From contig NZ_BNAR01000012.1 in the NCBI RefSeq assembly GCF_014653695.1, positions 204,659 to 268,658 of the forward strand: a stretch of 64,000 bases of DNA. The letters run 5' to 3'. This document shows, one piece after another, positions 8,128 to 15,957 of the stretch. The position numbers and the translations under genes were made by a program. Each line of letters opens with the position of its first letter. The stretch's first letter is position 1. Under the pieces are notes generated by a model. The model saw only the letters and a program-made list of their open reading frames with translations, was not told where the DNA came from and ran no database searches. The stretch is from Lentzea cavernae. Lineage in GTDB: Bacteria; Actinomycetota; Actinomycetes; Mycobacteriales; Pseudonocardiaceae.

Positions 8128-8704
8128 CGGTCTTCTCCTTCCGCACGGTTTCCCGGTCCTTGCGCGGCTCTGCGCCGTGTTCGAGCAGATCGGTGAACAG
8201 CTCGCGGTAGTGCACCATCGCGGTGCGCAGGTCCTCGGTGCTCGCCTCGCCGATCTCCTGGCGCTCCGAGATGTCATGCGCCTTGCGGTAGTGCTCCAGG
8301 GTCCGTGCGTGCTCGACGGACAGGACGCTCAGCTGCGCCTCGTACCCCTCGGTGGGGTACCCGCGCTCGGCCATCAGATCGGTCACGAGGCGGTCGGCGT
8401 CGGCGATGGCGCTCTCCGGCGAGTCGACGAACTTCGCCTGCACGGTCGCCCAGTGCCGGCGGTAACTGTCCTGCGCCGTCGGGGAAAGCGGCTTCAGGTC
8501 GAACTCGCTGTGGCGGTGCTCCCGCTCGGCGAGCTCCTTCTCCGCGGCCGTTCTGTTGTCGCTGTGTTCGACCACGCGGTCGTATTCAGGGCCGAAGCGG
8601 TCACGGAGCTTCTTGCGCTGCATGGCGGGCCTCAGCACGAACGCGAGGACCACCAGCACCACTAGAACCGCGACCACCACGCCGATGATGGCGCCCGTTG
8701 ACAT
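8120..8704 (-). CDS. Single-pass membrane protein with a cytoplasmic helical domain
   Basis: 194 residues. An N-terminal membrane helix (IIGVVVAVLVVLVVLAFVL, residues about 6-24) is followed by a basic stop-transfer segment (MQRKKLRDRFGPEYDR) and a charged helical region. The C-terminal domain (YRRHWATVQAKFVDSP ... ADRLVTDLM ... STEDLRTAMVHYRELF) also occurs in the next gene. RFGPEYDR(V)VE after a single helix is a pattern I know from unannotated actinobacterial membrane proteins. The ATG has GGAGG 7 bases upstream, which rules out the longer frame. It sits 70 bp downstream of rtcB, with a candidate stress-sigma promoter between. Function unknown. Confidence 0.8.
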   Translation of the reverse strand: MSTGAIIGVVVAVLVVLVVLAFVLRPAMQRKKLRDRFGPEYDRVVEHSDNRTAAEKELAEREHRHSEFDLKPLSPTAQDSYRRHWATVQAKFVDSPESAIADADRLVTDLMAERGYPTEGYEAQLSVLSVEHARTLEHYRKAHDISERQEIGEASTEDLRTAMVHYRELFTDLLEHGAEPRKDRETVRKEKTDV

Positions 8705-8748
8705 GGAAAAACCTCCAAGACAGGCAAACTCTCTGGCTGTCCGGAGGC

Positions 8749-8773
8749 TTTCCCGTTCACTCACAAGGGAAAC
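8749..8773 (-). promoter_or_regulatory. Candidate SigB/SigF-type promoter before the membrane-protein/repeat-protein pair
   Basis: Read on the minus strand, GTTT (8773-8770) is followed after 15 bases by GGGAAA (8754-8749). This is close to the GTTT-N14-16-GGGTA pattern of actinobacterial stress sigma factors (SigF/SigB), differing at one core base. Position is suitable: directly after the rtcB stop and about 45 bases upstream of the gene start. Confidence 0.4.
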
Positions 8774-8774
8774 A

Positions 8775-9953
8775 TCAACCCTTGATACAAACCACCTGCT
8801 TGAGCTTGGCGACCACCTCGACCAGGTCGGACTGGTTCGCCATCACGGTGTCGATGTCCTTGTAGGCGCCCGGAATCTCGTCCACGACGCCGGAGTCCTT
8901 GCGGCACTCGACACCACTTGTCTGGTCGGCGAGATCCTTCGTCGTGAACGTCTTGCGGGCCTTGTTGCGCGACATCCTCCGGCCGGCGCCGTGCGACGCC
9001 GACTCGAACGAGTCGGGGTTCCCGAGCCCGCGCACGATGTACGAACCGGTGCCCATGGAACCCGGGATGATGCCCAGCTCACCACGGCCGGCGCGGATCG
9101 CGCCCTTGCGCGTCACCAGGACGTCCTCGCCGAAGTGGTTCTCCTCGGAGACGTAGTTGTGGTGCGCCGAGATCGGCTCCTCGAACACGATCTGCGGGAA
9201 CTCGGCGCGCAGCACGTCGCAGACCAGGCGCAGCATGACCGCGCGGTTGCGTCGCGCGTAGTCCTGAGCCCAGTACAGGTCGTGACGGTACGCCGCCATC
9301 TCGGACGTGCCCGAGAGGAACACGGCGAGGTCCGGGTCCGGCAGCTCGGCGTTGTGCGCGAGCGTGCGCGCCACCGCGATGTGGTGCTGCGCCAGCTCGT
9401 TGCCGATGCCACGCGACCCGGAGTGCAGCATGACCCACACCCGCTGGTCGCCGTCCAGGCAGACCTCCAGGAAGTGGTTGCCGCCCCCGAGCGTGCCCAT
9501 CTGGTGCATCGCCTTGTCGGCACGCGCCTTCACGACGGGCGTGAGGTCGTCGAACTTCCTCCAGAACGTGCCCCAGTCGGACGCGTCCCTCTCGGTGAAC
9601 GCCGTCGCCCTGTGCTGGCCGAAACCGACGGGGACCACGGCCTCCATGCGGGACCGCAGGCCACGCAGCGTCTCCGGCAGGTCGCTCGCCGTGAGCGAGG
9701 TGCGCACGGCGGTCATGCCGCAGCCGATGTCCACGCCGACGGCCGCGGGGGAGACGGCGTCGCGCAACGCGATCACCGAACCCACCGTGGCGCCCTTGCC
9801 GTAGTGCACGTCCGGCATGACCGCGATGTGCTTGAACGCCCACGGCAGCGAAGAGATGTTCTGCAACTGCCGCATGGCGAACTCCTCGACCTCGTCCGGT
9901 CGAGTCCACATTCGGATGTCCACGTTCTGGCCGCGGACCACAGTTGCTGCCAT
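8775..9953 (-). CDS. rtcB: RtcB family RNA ligase (3'-phosphate/5'-hydroxyl joining)
   Basis: About 392 residues, the usual bacterial length. Family motifs in order: MPDVHYGKGATVG, GVDIGCGM (Mn-binding Cys), GGGNHFLEV, HSGSRGIGN, ISAHHNYV, IPGSMGTGSY and SHGAGRRMSR, whose histidine is the expected guanylylated residue. RtcB seals RNA ends with 2',3'-cyclic phosphate or 3'-phosphate and 5'-OH, using GTP and Mn, in tRNA and rRNA repair. The ATG at 9953 is taken; a GTG two codons upstream is equally possible and neither has a strong ribosome site. No RtcA cyclase or archease gene is adjacent. It lies 54 bp downstream of the exported-protein gene on the same strand. Confidence 0.93.
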   Translation of the reverse strand: MAATVVRGQNVDIRMWTRPDEVEEFAMRQLQNISSLPWAFKHIAVMPDVHYGKGATVGSVIALRDAVSPAAVGVDIGCGMTAVRTSLTASDLPETLRGLRSRMEAVVPVGFGQHRATAFTERDASDWGTFWRKFDDLTPVVKARADKAMHQMGTLGGGNHFLEVCLDGDQRVWVMLHSGSRGIGNELAQHHIAVARTLAHNAELPDPDLAVFLSGTSEMAAYRHDLYWAQDYARRNRAVMLRLVCDVLRAEFPQIVFEEPISAHHNYVSEENHFGEDVLVTRKGAIRAGRGELGIIPGSMGTGSYIVRGLGNPDSFESASHGAGRRMSRNKARKTFTTKDLADQTSGVECRKDSGVVDEIPGAYKDIDTVMANQSDLVEVVAKLKQVVCIKG

Positions 9954-10007
9954 GCTCACGAGGTTAGGCGGCGATCGCAGTGCTCCACAAAGGAGTTTAT
10001 CGGGGGT

Positions 10008-10649
10008 TTATTGCGCGCCAACGAACTCCCACGTCCCCTTGCGCACCTTCGCCTTGCGCGCGTCGCCACCGATGGTGGTGATGAACGCGCGCACGGTCGG
10101 CAGGTCGTCGACGCCCGCGAGGAGAATCGCCTTGCCCTGCAACGTGACGCTACCGCCGCCGAGCTTCTCGCGCGCGACGGCGTCGTCGAGCAGGCCCTGC
10201 CGGACCTGGGCCGCGGTGACGCCGTCGACCTCGACCTGCACGGCGTCGACCGCAGGCGAGTTCGCGGGCAGGAAGCGGAACGTGAGCACCGCCTCCTGCC
10301 GGAACTGCTTGGCGATCGTGGAAGCGGTGTGGCGCAGGCTTTCGGCGTTCAGGGTGACGTCGAACTTGCGGGAGCGTTCGAACGTCGTCTGCTGCAGGTC
10401 GCTCGAGTAGAAGACACCGTCGAGCAACGTCGACCGGGTGGTGTGGCCGCCGTTCGCCCGCACGATCCCGCGGACCTCGCGGTCGAACCTCACCAGTCTG
10501 TCCTGGAGGCGCGGGTCGGCGGGATCGGTGATGATCGCGGTGTTGTTCGTCGCGAAGATCTCCGGGGACGGCAGCGGCGCGCCCGCCGCCGTGCCGGTGG
10601 AGACCGCGAACGCCAGTACGGACGTGACTGCCACGAGAAGATTTCGCAT
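10008..10649 (-). CDS. Exported hypothetical protein
   Basis: 213 residues with a clear Sec signal peptide (MRNLLVAVTSVLAFAVSTG, cleavage expected near TAAGAP). The mature part has no cysteine and no motif I recognise; it looks like one small alpha/beta domain (FATNNTAIITDPADPRLQ near the start, QLVRFDREV-like region, TFRFLPANSPAVDAVQVEVD in the middle, GTWEFVGAQ at the end). The ATG at 10649 is preferred over a TTG three codons earlier because the signal peptide starts there. It reads towards rtcB; whether the two share a function is unknown. Confidence 0.7.
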   Translation of the reverse strand: MRNLLVAVTSVLAFAVSTGTAAGAPLPSPEIFATNNTAIITDPADPRLQDRLVRFDREVRGIVRANGGHTTRSTLLDGVFYSSDLQQTTFERSRKFDVTLNAESLRHTASTIAKQFRQEAVLTFRFLPANSPAVDAVQVEVDGVTAAQVRQGLLDDAVAREKLGGGSVTLQGKAILLAGVDDLPTVRAFITTIGGDARKAKVRKGTWEFVGAQ

Positions 10650-10723
10650 GGCGCACAACGTATGGGGCCCGGCCGGTCGGCCGCACCCCGTTCCACCCAG
10701 CGGGCGCCCCGGGACGAAGCCGA

Positions 10724-10752
10724 TTGACAGCCGCCCTTAACGTGAAAATACT
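10724..10752 (+). promoter_or_regulatory. Promoter of the flavin monooxygenase gene, probably giving a leaderless mRNA
   Basis: A perfect -35 box TTGACA (10724-10729), a 17-base spacer and the -10 box AATACT (10747-10752). Transcription should begin about 7 bases on, at or next to the A of the ATG at 10760, leaving no room for a ribosome site. The same TTG could be misread as a start codon. Confidence 0.7.
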
Positions 10753-10759
10753 TCAGCGC

Positions 10760-12088
10760 ATGGAGCGCGTGTGCGTCATCGGGGCGGGGTCGTCCGGCAT
10801 CGCCGCATGTCAGGTGCTCGGCGCCCGCGGCATCGAGTTCGACTGCTTCGAGACCGGGTCGGAGATCGGCGGCAACTGGCGCTATCTCAACGACAACGGG
10901 ATGTCCTCGGCCTACCGGTCGCTGCACATCAACACCTCGCGGCAGATGATGGAGTTCAAGTCCTTCCCGATGCCGTCCCACCTGCCCGCGTACCCGTCGC
11001 ACTTCCAGATCGCCGAGTACTTCGACGACTTCGTGAAGCACCACGGGTTCCGCGACCGCATCCGGTTCCGGACCGAGGTCACCTCCGTGTCCGTCGCGCC
11101 GGGCGGCTACTCCGTGACGACGCGCGATCGCGACACGGGCGAGGAGACGTCGGGCGTCTACCGGTCGGTGATCGTCGCGAACGGGCACCACTGGTCGCCG
11201 CGGCTGCCCGAGCCCGCGTTCCCCGGCTCGTTCGACGGCGAGCAGACGCACGTGCACTTCTACAAGACGCCTGAGCGGTTCGCCGACAAGAAGGTGCTGG
11301 TCCTCGGCATCGGCAACTCCGCCTGCGACATCGCCGTCGAGTCGTCCCGCGTCTCGGCGCGGACGTTCCTCGCGATGCGCCGAGGCGCGCACATCATGCC
11401 CAAGTACCTCTTCGGCATGCCGACGGACCACCTGACGACCTCGCCGCTCGCCCGCTTCGCGCCCGCGTGGCTGCAGGCGTTGTCGCTGCGGGTGATGCTG
11501 CGGCTGGCCCGCGGCAAGCTCACCGACTACGGCCTGCCCGAGCCCGGGCACGCCATCCTCGCCGCGCACCCGACGGTGTCCGACGACCTGCTGACGCGGC
11601 TCGGGCACGGCGACATCACCGTGAAACCGAACGTCGAACGGCTCGACGGGTCCGGCGTCGTGTTCGCGGACGGGTCCCGCGAGGACGTGGACGTGATCGT
11701 CTATTGCACCGGTTACAAGGTGGAATTCCCGTTTCTGGATGTAACGGAGTTCCCGGCGGTGTCGTCCGCGGACAACGAGGTGTCGCTGTACCGGCGGGTC
11801 GCGGACCCGGCGCATCCCGGGTTGTACTTCCTCGGCCTGATCCAGCCCCTCGGGGCGATCATGCCGCTCGCCGAGGCCCAGGCCGAGTGGGTCGCGGACC
11901 TGATCTCCGGTCGCGGCGCGCTGCCCCCGGTCCCGGAGATGAAGGCTGAGATCACCTCGTACCGGGAGAAGCTGCGGCGCAAGTACGTGAGGTCGAAGCG
12001 GCACACGCTCGAGGTCGACTTCCTCGGCTACCAGCGCGAGTTGCTTCAGGAACGGCGCGCGTGGGTACGGTCGGAGCGTGTCGTCTAG
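10760..12088 (+). CDS. Flavin-containing monooxygenase (FMO family)
   Basis: 442 residues. The FAD-binding Rossmann motif VIGAGSSGIAACQVL is at the N terminus; the FMO identifying motif FxGxxxHxxxY is present as FDGEQTHVHFY (about residues 160-170); the NADPH-binding motif VLVLGIGNSACDIA follows. Typical bacterial FMO length. These enzymes oxygenate soft nucleophiles (N, S) or ketones using NADPH and O2; the substrate cannot be read. The start is set by the promoter: TTGACA covers the TTG that would extend the frame, and the ATG coincides with the expected transcription start. The next gene begins 11 bp before this one ends, so the two are co-transcribed. Confidence 0.88.
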   Translation: MERVCVIGAGSSGIAACQVLGARGIEFDCFETGSEIGGNWRYLNDNGMSSAYRSLHINTSRQMMEFKSFPMPSHLPAYPSHFQIAEYFDDFVKHHGFRDRIRFRTEVTSVSVAPGGYSVTTRDRDTGEETSGVYRSVIVANGHHWSPRLPEPAFPGSFDGEQTHVHFYKTPERFADKKVLVLGIGNSACDIAVESSRVSARTFLAMRRGAHIMPKYLFGMPTDHLTTSPLARFAPAWLQALSLRVMLRLARGKLTDYGLPEPGHAILAAHPTVSDDLLTRLGHGDITVKPNVERLDGSGVVFADGSREDVDVIVYCTGYKVEFPFLDVTEFPAVSSADNEVSLYRRVADPAHPGLYFLGLIQPLGAIMPLAEAQAEWVADLISGRGALPPVPEMKAEITSYREKLRRKYVRSKRHTLEVDFLGYQRELLQERRAWVRSERVV

Positions 12089-12626
12089 CGCTCAGGTGAT
12101 CGTCCTCAACGGCGGGTCCAGCTCCGGCAAGTCCGGCATCGCCCGGTGCCTGCAGGCGGTGCTGCCGCAGGCGTGGCTGGCGATCGGCGTCGACACGCTG
12201 ATCGACGTGGTGCCCGCGCGGTTGCGGCTCGGGTCGGAGGGGATCGGGTTCCCAGAAGAAGACCTCGGCGGCGACGTCAGCGTCGGGGCCGAGTTCCGGC
12301 TGCTAGAGGACGCGTGGATGGCCGGCGTCGCCGCGATGGTGCGCGCCGGGGCACGGGTGATCGTGGACGACGTGTTCCTCGGCGGGGCCGAGTCGCGGCA
12401 GCGGTGGGAGAAGGCGCTGGACGGGCTCGCCGTGCTGTGGGTGGGGGTGCGGTGCGACGCCGGAGTAGCTGCCGGCCGGGAGCTCGCCCGTGGTGACCGG
12501 GTCTCCGGGATGGCCGAGGCACAGGCCGACCTCGTGCACCGCGGGATGAGCTACGACGTCGAGGTCGACACCGCGAAGGCCGAGTCGGTCGAGTGCGCGA
12601 AAGTCATCGCCGCCCGAGTCGTCTGA
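12078..12626 (+). CDS. Chloramphenicol phosphotransferase-like kinase (CPT family)
   Basis: 182 residues, GTG start overlapping the monooxygenase gene by 11 bp. The P-loop reads NGGSSSGKSGIARCLQ, and the next conserved block AIGVDTLIDVVP holds the aspartate that in the Streptomyces venezuelae enzyme is proposed to act on the drug hydroxyl. CPT proteins phosphorylate chloramphenicol, but most relatives have unknown small-molecule or nucleoside substrates, so resistance should not be assumed. Coupling to an FMO gene is more suggestive of small-molecule tailoring or detoxification than of dedicated resistance. A strong hairpin follows the stop. Confidence 0.8.
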   Translation: MSSSAQVIVLNGGSSSGKSGIARCLQAVLPQAWLAIGVDTLIDVVPARLRLGSEGIGFPEEDLGGDVSVGAEFRLLEDAWMAGVAAMVRAGARVIVDDVFLGGAESRQRWEKALDGLAVLWVGVRCDAGVAAGRELARGDRVSGMAEAQADLVHRGMSYDVEVDTAKAESVECAKVIAARVV

Positions 12627-12634
12627 CGAAGAAC

Positions 12635-12663
12635 GGGGCCGCCGACATCACGTCGGCGGCCCC
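12635..12663. terminator. Bidirectional hairpin terminator between convergent genes
   Basis: Perfect 12-bp stem GGGGCCGCCGAC / GTCGGCGGCCCC with a 5-base loop, between the kinase gene stop and the stop of the leftward dehydrogenase gene. No U tract, as is usual in high-GC actinobacteria. Confidence 0.85.
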
Positions 12664-12677
12664 GCTCGTTCACAAGA

Positions 12678-14180
12678 TCAGTGCACGCCCAGCACTCCGT
12701 CGATCCGGCGCGGGATGCCGAGCGGGTTCGCGTCCTGCAGCTCCGCCGGCAGCAACGCGTCCGGCCACGACTGGTACGTCACCGGCGCGATCCAGCGGCG
12801 GATCGACGTGGCGCCCACCGACGTGTGCAGCGGGTTCGTCGTCGACGGCCACGGGCCACCGTGGTGCTGGCCCCACGCCACCGCGACACCGGTCGGCCAC
12901 GCGTTGAAGATGATCCGGCCCGCCACGCGCCGCAGGACCTCGGCGACCTCACCGGCCTGGGCGTGGTCCGACTCGGCCGCGTGCACCGTGCCGGTCAGCG
13001 TGCCCGGCAGCTTCGCCAGCACCGAGTGCAGCTCGTCCGGCGAGGAGTACGTCACGACCAGCGCGGCCGGGCCGAAGTGCTCCTCGGTCAGCTTCTCGAG
13101 GTTCTCCTCGAACACCTTCACCGACGTGCTGAACAGCAGCGGCGCCACGGCCCACGCCTCGTCCGGGCGGGTGCCGGTCGACACCACGGAGACGAGGTCC
13201 GACGCGGCCAGCGCGTCCGTGCCCGACTTGTAGGAGTCGCACATCCGCTCGTTCAGCATCGCGCCGCCGGACGTCGCGGCGACCGCCTCGCCCAGCGCGG
13301 GCACGATCGACTCGGGCACGAACACCAGACCGGGGTTCGTGCAGAACTGCCCGACCCCCATCACCAGCGACTGCGCGAACCCGGCCGCGATGTCCGGCGT
13401 CGCCGCGCCGGGCAGGATCACCGTCGGGTTGACGCTGCCGAGCTCGCCGTAGAACGGGATCGGGTCCGGCCTGCCCTGCGCCAGGTCGAACAACGCCCGG
13501 CCGCCGCCGGTCGAGCCGGTGAAGCCGACCGCGCGCACCGCCGGGTGCTTCACCAGCGCGACACCGGACTCGGTGCCGTACACGATCCCGAACACGCCCT
13601 CGGGCGCACCGGCCTCGCGCAGCGCGTCGATCACCACTCGCGCGGTCTCGCGCGACGTCGACGGGTGGGCCGAATGCGCCTTCACCACAACGGAACAGCC
13701 GGACGCCAGCGCGGACGCCGTGTCGCCACCGGCCACCGAGAACGCGAACGGGAAGTTCGACGCGGAGAACACCGCGACCGTCCCCAGAGGACGGAGAACG
13801 CGGCGCAGCACCGGCCGCGGCGGGATGATGTCCGGGTTCGCCGTGTCCAAAGTGGCCTCGACGTAACTGCCCTCGCGCAGCACCTCGCCGAACAGCCGCA
13901 GCTGGTTCGTCGTGCGCTTGAGCTCGGTCGTCAGCCGCGGCACGCCCAAAGCGGTCTCGCTGTCCGCGGTCTCCACGAGCAACGCCGACTCGGCGTCGAG
14001 CGCGTCCGCGACCTTCTCCAGCACCACGGCACGATCCGCCGCCGGAACGACCGACCACGCCGAGAACGCGGTGGCCGCGGCGCTCGCGATGCGGTCCACC
14101 TCGCTGTCGGGGGTCTTCGCGACCGGTTCGCCGTACGGCTCACCGGTCCGCGGGTTGTATCCCTGCACGCCGTGGCTCAA
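12678..14180 (-). CDS. Alpha-ketoglutaric semialdehyde dehydrogenase (2,5-dioxopentanoate dehydrogenase)
   Basis: 500-residue aldehyde dehydrogenase. Catalytic Cys280 is in GQFCTNPG, characteristic of the KGSADH subfamily; the general-base region reads FYGELGSVNP and the cofactor region VGFTGSTGGGRAL. The reaction is 2,5-dioxopentanoate plus NAD(P)+ to 2-oxoglutarate, the last step of oxidative uronate/aldarate breakdown. The TTG start overlaps the uronate dehydrogenase stop (TTGA) and has AAGGAGG 7 bases upstream, so the long N-terminal extension open in this frame is not used. Neighbouring genes supply every earlier step, which supports the assignment. Confidence 0.9.
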   Translation of the reverse strand: MSHGVQGYNPRTGEPYGEPVAKTPDSEVDRIASAAATAFSAWSVVPAADRAVVLEKVADALDAESALLVETADSETALGVPRLTTELKRTTNQLRLFGEVLREGSYVEATLDTANPDIIPPRPVLRRVLRPLGTVAVFSASNFPFAFSVAGGDTASALASGCSVVVKAHSAHPSTSRETARVVIDALREAGAPEGVFGIVYGTESGVALVKHPAVRAVGFTGSTGGGRALFDLAQGRPDPIPFYGELGSVNPTVILPGAATPDIAAGFAQSLVMGVGQFCTNPGLVFVPESIVPALGEAVAATSGGAMLNERMCDSYKSGTDALAASDLVSVVSTGTRPDEAWAVAPLLFSTSVKVFEENLEKLTEEHFGPAALVVTYSSPDELHSVLAKLPGTLTGTVHAAESDHAQAGEVAEVLRRVAGRIIFNAWPTGVAVAWGQHHGGPWPSTTNPLHTSVGATSIRRWIAPVTYQSWPDALLPAELQDANPLGIPRRIDGVLGVH

Positions 14181-15001
14181 CGCCCTGCCTCCTTGACTGC
14201 CGTGTCGAAATCGGGGCCGCACCAGACCCCGCCCACGTACCTCGCCGCGGGCGACGAGGGGTCGGGCTCGCCGTGCTGCTCCAGCACGGCGGCCGCGTAC
14301 TCCTCGGAGTCGTCCTGCGGCTCGTAACCGAGCGCGCGGGCCTCGTCGAGCGAGAACCAGCCGCGCTTGTTGTCCGACACGCCCCACACCACCCGGAAAC
14401 CCGGTGAGGGAGCGGACAGACACGCCTCGAACAGGCGCGCGCCGTCGTCCGGCGACATCCACGTCGACAGCATCCGCACGTCCCGCGGCTTCTCGAAGCA
14501 CGAGCCGATGCGGATCGCGATCACGTCCATGCCGTAGCGGTCGGCGTACAGCGATCCCAGCGCTTCCAACGCCACCTTGGACACACCGTAGTAAGTATCC
14601 GGGCGGGGGAAGGCGTAATCACCGGCCTCGCCGTCCGCGCGTTCGAGGTAGCCCACGGCGTGGTTCGAGCTGGCCAGGACCACGCGGCGAACGCCGGCGC
14701 GCCGGGCGGCCTCCAGCACCGTGTGGGTGCCGTCGATGTTGACGCGCAGAATCTTGTCCCACGACTCCTCGAGGCTGTGGCCACCGAGGTGGATCACCGC
14801 GTCGACGTCCTTCGACGCGGCTTCCATGGCGGCCATGTCGGTCACCGACGCCTCGACGAGTTCGACGTTCTCGCCGTCGGCGGCCGCGGGTAGCTCCGCG
14901 ATGTCCAGCAGCCGCAGGACTCGGCCCTCGGCCGCGAGGCGGGTGCGCATGAGCGTGCCCACCCCGCCGCCGGCGCCGGTGATCAGGATGCGTGCGGTCA
15001 C
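14177..15001 (-). CDS. udh: Uronate dehydrogenase (NAD-dependent, short-chain/epimerase fold)
   Basis: 274 residues, extended-SDR fold. The NAD-binding motif ITGAGGGVGTLMR is at the N terminus; the catalytic Tyr-Lys pair lies in TYYGVSKVA, and SSNHAVGY and RIGSCFEKPRD match the uronate dehydrogenase subfamily known from Agrobacterium and Pseudomonas. The enzyme oxidises D-glucuronate or D-galacturonate to the aldaro-lactone. GTG start with GAGGG upstream. Translationally coupled to the semialdehyde dehydrogenase gene, with the IclR regulator gene just upstream on the same strand. Confidence 0.9.
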   Translation of the reverse strand: MTARILITGAGGGVGTLMRTRLAAEGRVLRLLDIAELPAAADGENVELVEASVTDMAAMEAASKDVDAVIHLGGHSLEESWDKILRVNIDGTHTVLEAARRAGVRRVVLASSNHAVGYLERADGEAGDYAFPRPDTYYGVSKVALEALGSLYADRYGMDVIAIRIGSCFEKPRDVRMLSTWMSPDDGARLFEACLSAPSPGFRVVWGVSDNKRGWFSLDEARALGYEPQDDSEEYAAAVLEQHGEPDPSSPAARYVGGVWCGPDFDTAVKEAGR

Positions 15002-15044
15002 GGGTTGGAACCCTCCGTCTTGATCAGGTGTGTCGGCAAGGCTT

Positions 15045-15833
15045 TCAGCGACCGAACTGGCGGAGGAGCTCGGTGATAGTCCTGGCGGCGTCGAGCAGGG
15101 CGGAGACGACCTGACGCTCGTGCTCCGGGGTCAGCCTGCCCAGGGGGACCGAGCAGCTCATCGCGTCCAGCACGGGGTTGCGGTAGGGCAGCGCCACCGC
15201 GAAACAGCCCAGTCCGGGCGTGTTCTCCTCGCGTTCGTGGGCGTAGCCGACGTTGCGGAACCCGGCCAGCTGCTCGTGCAACGCCGCCCGGTCGACCAGC
15301 GTGTTCGGGGTCAGCGGCGCCAGTTCGCCGGGGAGGATCTGGTCGACCTCGTCCGGCGTGCGCGTCGAGAGCACGGCCTTGCCGAGCGACGTCGAGTGCG
15401 CGGGCAGCCGCCGGCCGACGCGTGAGACGACGCGCAGGTGGTGCTCCGACTCGCGGCTCGCCAGGTAGACGACGTCCGCGCCGTCCAGACGGGCGAGGTG
15501 GACGGTCTCGTTGATCTCCTGGCGGACCTGCTCCATCACGCGGATCGCCGCGCGCACCACCGGGTCGTGGTCCAGATAGGACGTACCGACGAGCAGCGCG
15601 CGCACGCCGATTCCGTACGTGCCCCGGTCGGAGTCGACCTCCACCCAGCCGCGCGCCACCAGCGTCTGCAACAGCATGTACAGGCTGGACTTGGGATAGC
15701 TGAGCTCGCGGTGCAACTCCGTGAGCGTCAGCCTGCGGTCTGACGCGGACAGCACCTCGAGCAGCTCCACCGTGCGGTCGGCGGACTTGACCGCGCCCGG
15801 ACGAGCCGTGCCCTTGTCGATCGGCGACGCCAC
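15045..15833 (-). CDS. IclR family transcriptional regulator of the uronate cluster
   Basis: 262 residues. An N-terminal winged helix (RTVELLEVLSAS, LTLTELHRELSYPKSSLYM) is followed by an IclR effector domain (LVGTSYLDHDPVVRAAI, HSTSLGKAVLS, GCFAVALPYRN). GTG start with AGGAGG 4 bases upstream. It faces the transporter operon across 124 bp that hold a near-consensus promoter and repeat elements, and it leads the leftward udh operon, so it most likely represses both arms until a uronate or pathway intermediate binds. The effector identity is inferred from context only. Confidence 0.88.
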   Translation of the reverse strand: MASPIDKGTARPGAVKSADRTVELLEVLSASDRRLTLTELHRELSYPKSSLYMLLQTLVARGWVEVDSDRGTYGIGVRALLVGTSYLDHDPVVRAAIRVMEQVRQEINETVHLARLDGADVVYLASRESEHHLRVVSRVGRRLPAHSTSLGKAVLSTRTPDEVDQILPGELAPLTPNTLVDRAALHEQLAGFRNVGYAHEREENTPGLGCFAVALPYRNPVLDAMSCSVPLGRLTPEHERQVVSALLDAARTITELLRQFGR

Positions 15834-15866
15834 CTGGCCTCCTCGAAACAGGAAAGCAACTTGCCC

Positions 15867-15896
15867 TTGACACGTTGCTGTGCCGATTCTTACAGT
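15867..15896 (+). promoter_or_regulatory. Promoter of the uronate transport/catabolism operon
   Basis: TTGACA (15867-15872), 18-base spacer, TACAGT (15891-15896). Transcription is expected near 15903, about 55 bases upstream of the binding-protein start. Confidence 0.7.
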
Positions 15897-15902
15897 CCTG
15901 CA

Positions 15903-15941
15903 CCAGGTTCACAAGTACGACCCAGGTTCACATATCTGAAC
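15903..15941. promoter_or_regulatory. Candidate IclR operator: direct repeats and an inverted repeat at the transcription start
   Basis: CCAGGTTCACA occurs at 15903-15913 and again at 15922-15932, 19 bp apart. The second copy merges into the inverted repeat GTTCA-6-TGAAC (15926-15941). The elements cover roughly +1 to +40 of the predicted transcript, a position suited to repression. Confidence 0.55.
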
Positions 15942-15957
15942 GCGAAGGGCTCCGACG

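Noticed and set aside
8556..10727. Rightward 723-codon frame opposite rtcB
   Set aside because: Antisense shadow; rtcB motifs are complete on the other strand.
12078..12626. Dedicated chloramphenicol resistance gene
   Set aside because: Family membership alone does not show the substrate; most CPT-like proteins are not known to act on the drug.
12681..14327. Rightward 548-codon frame opposite the semialdehyde dehydrogenase gene
   Set aside because: Arg/His/Gly-rich shadow with no domain; the sense gene has catalytic Cys and coupled context.
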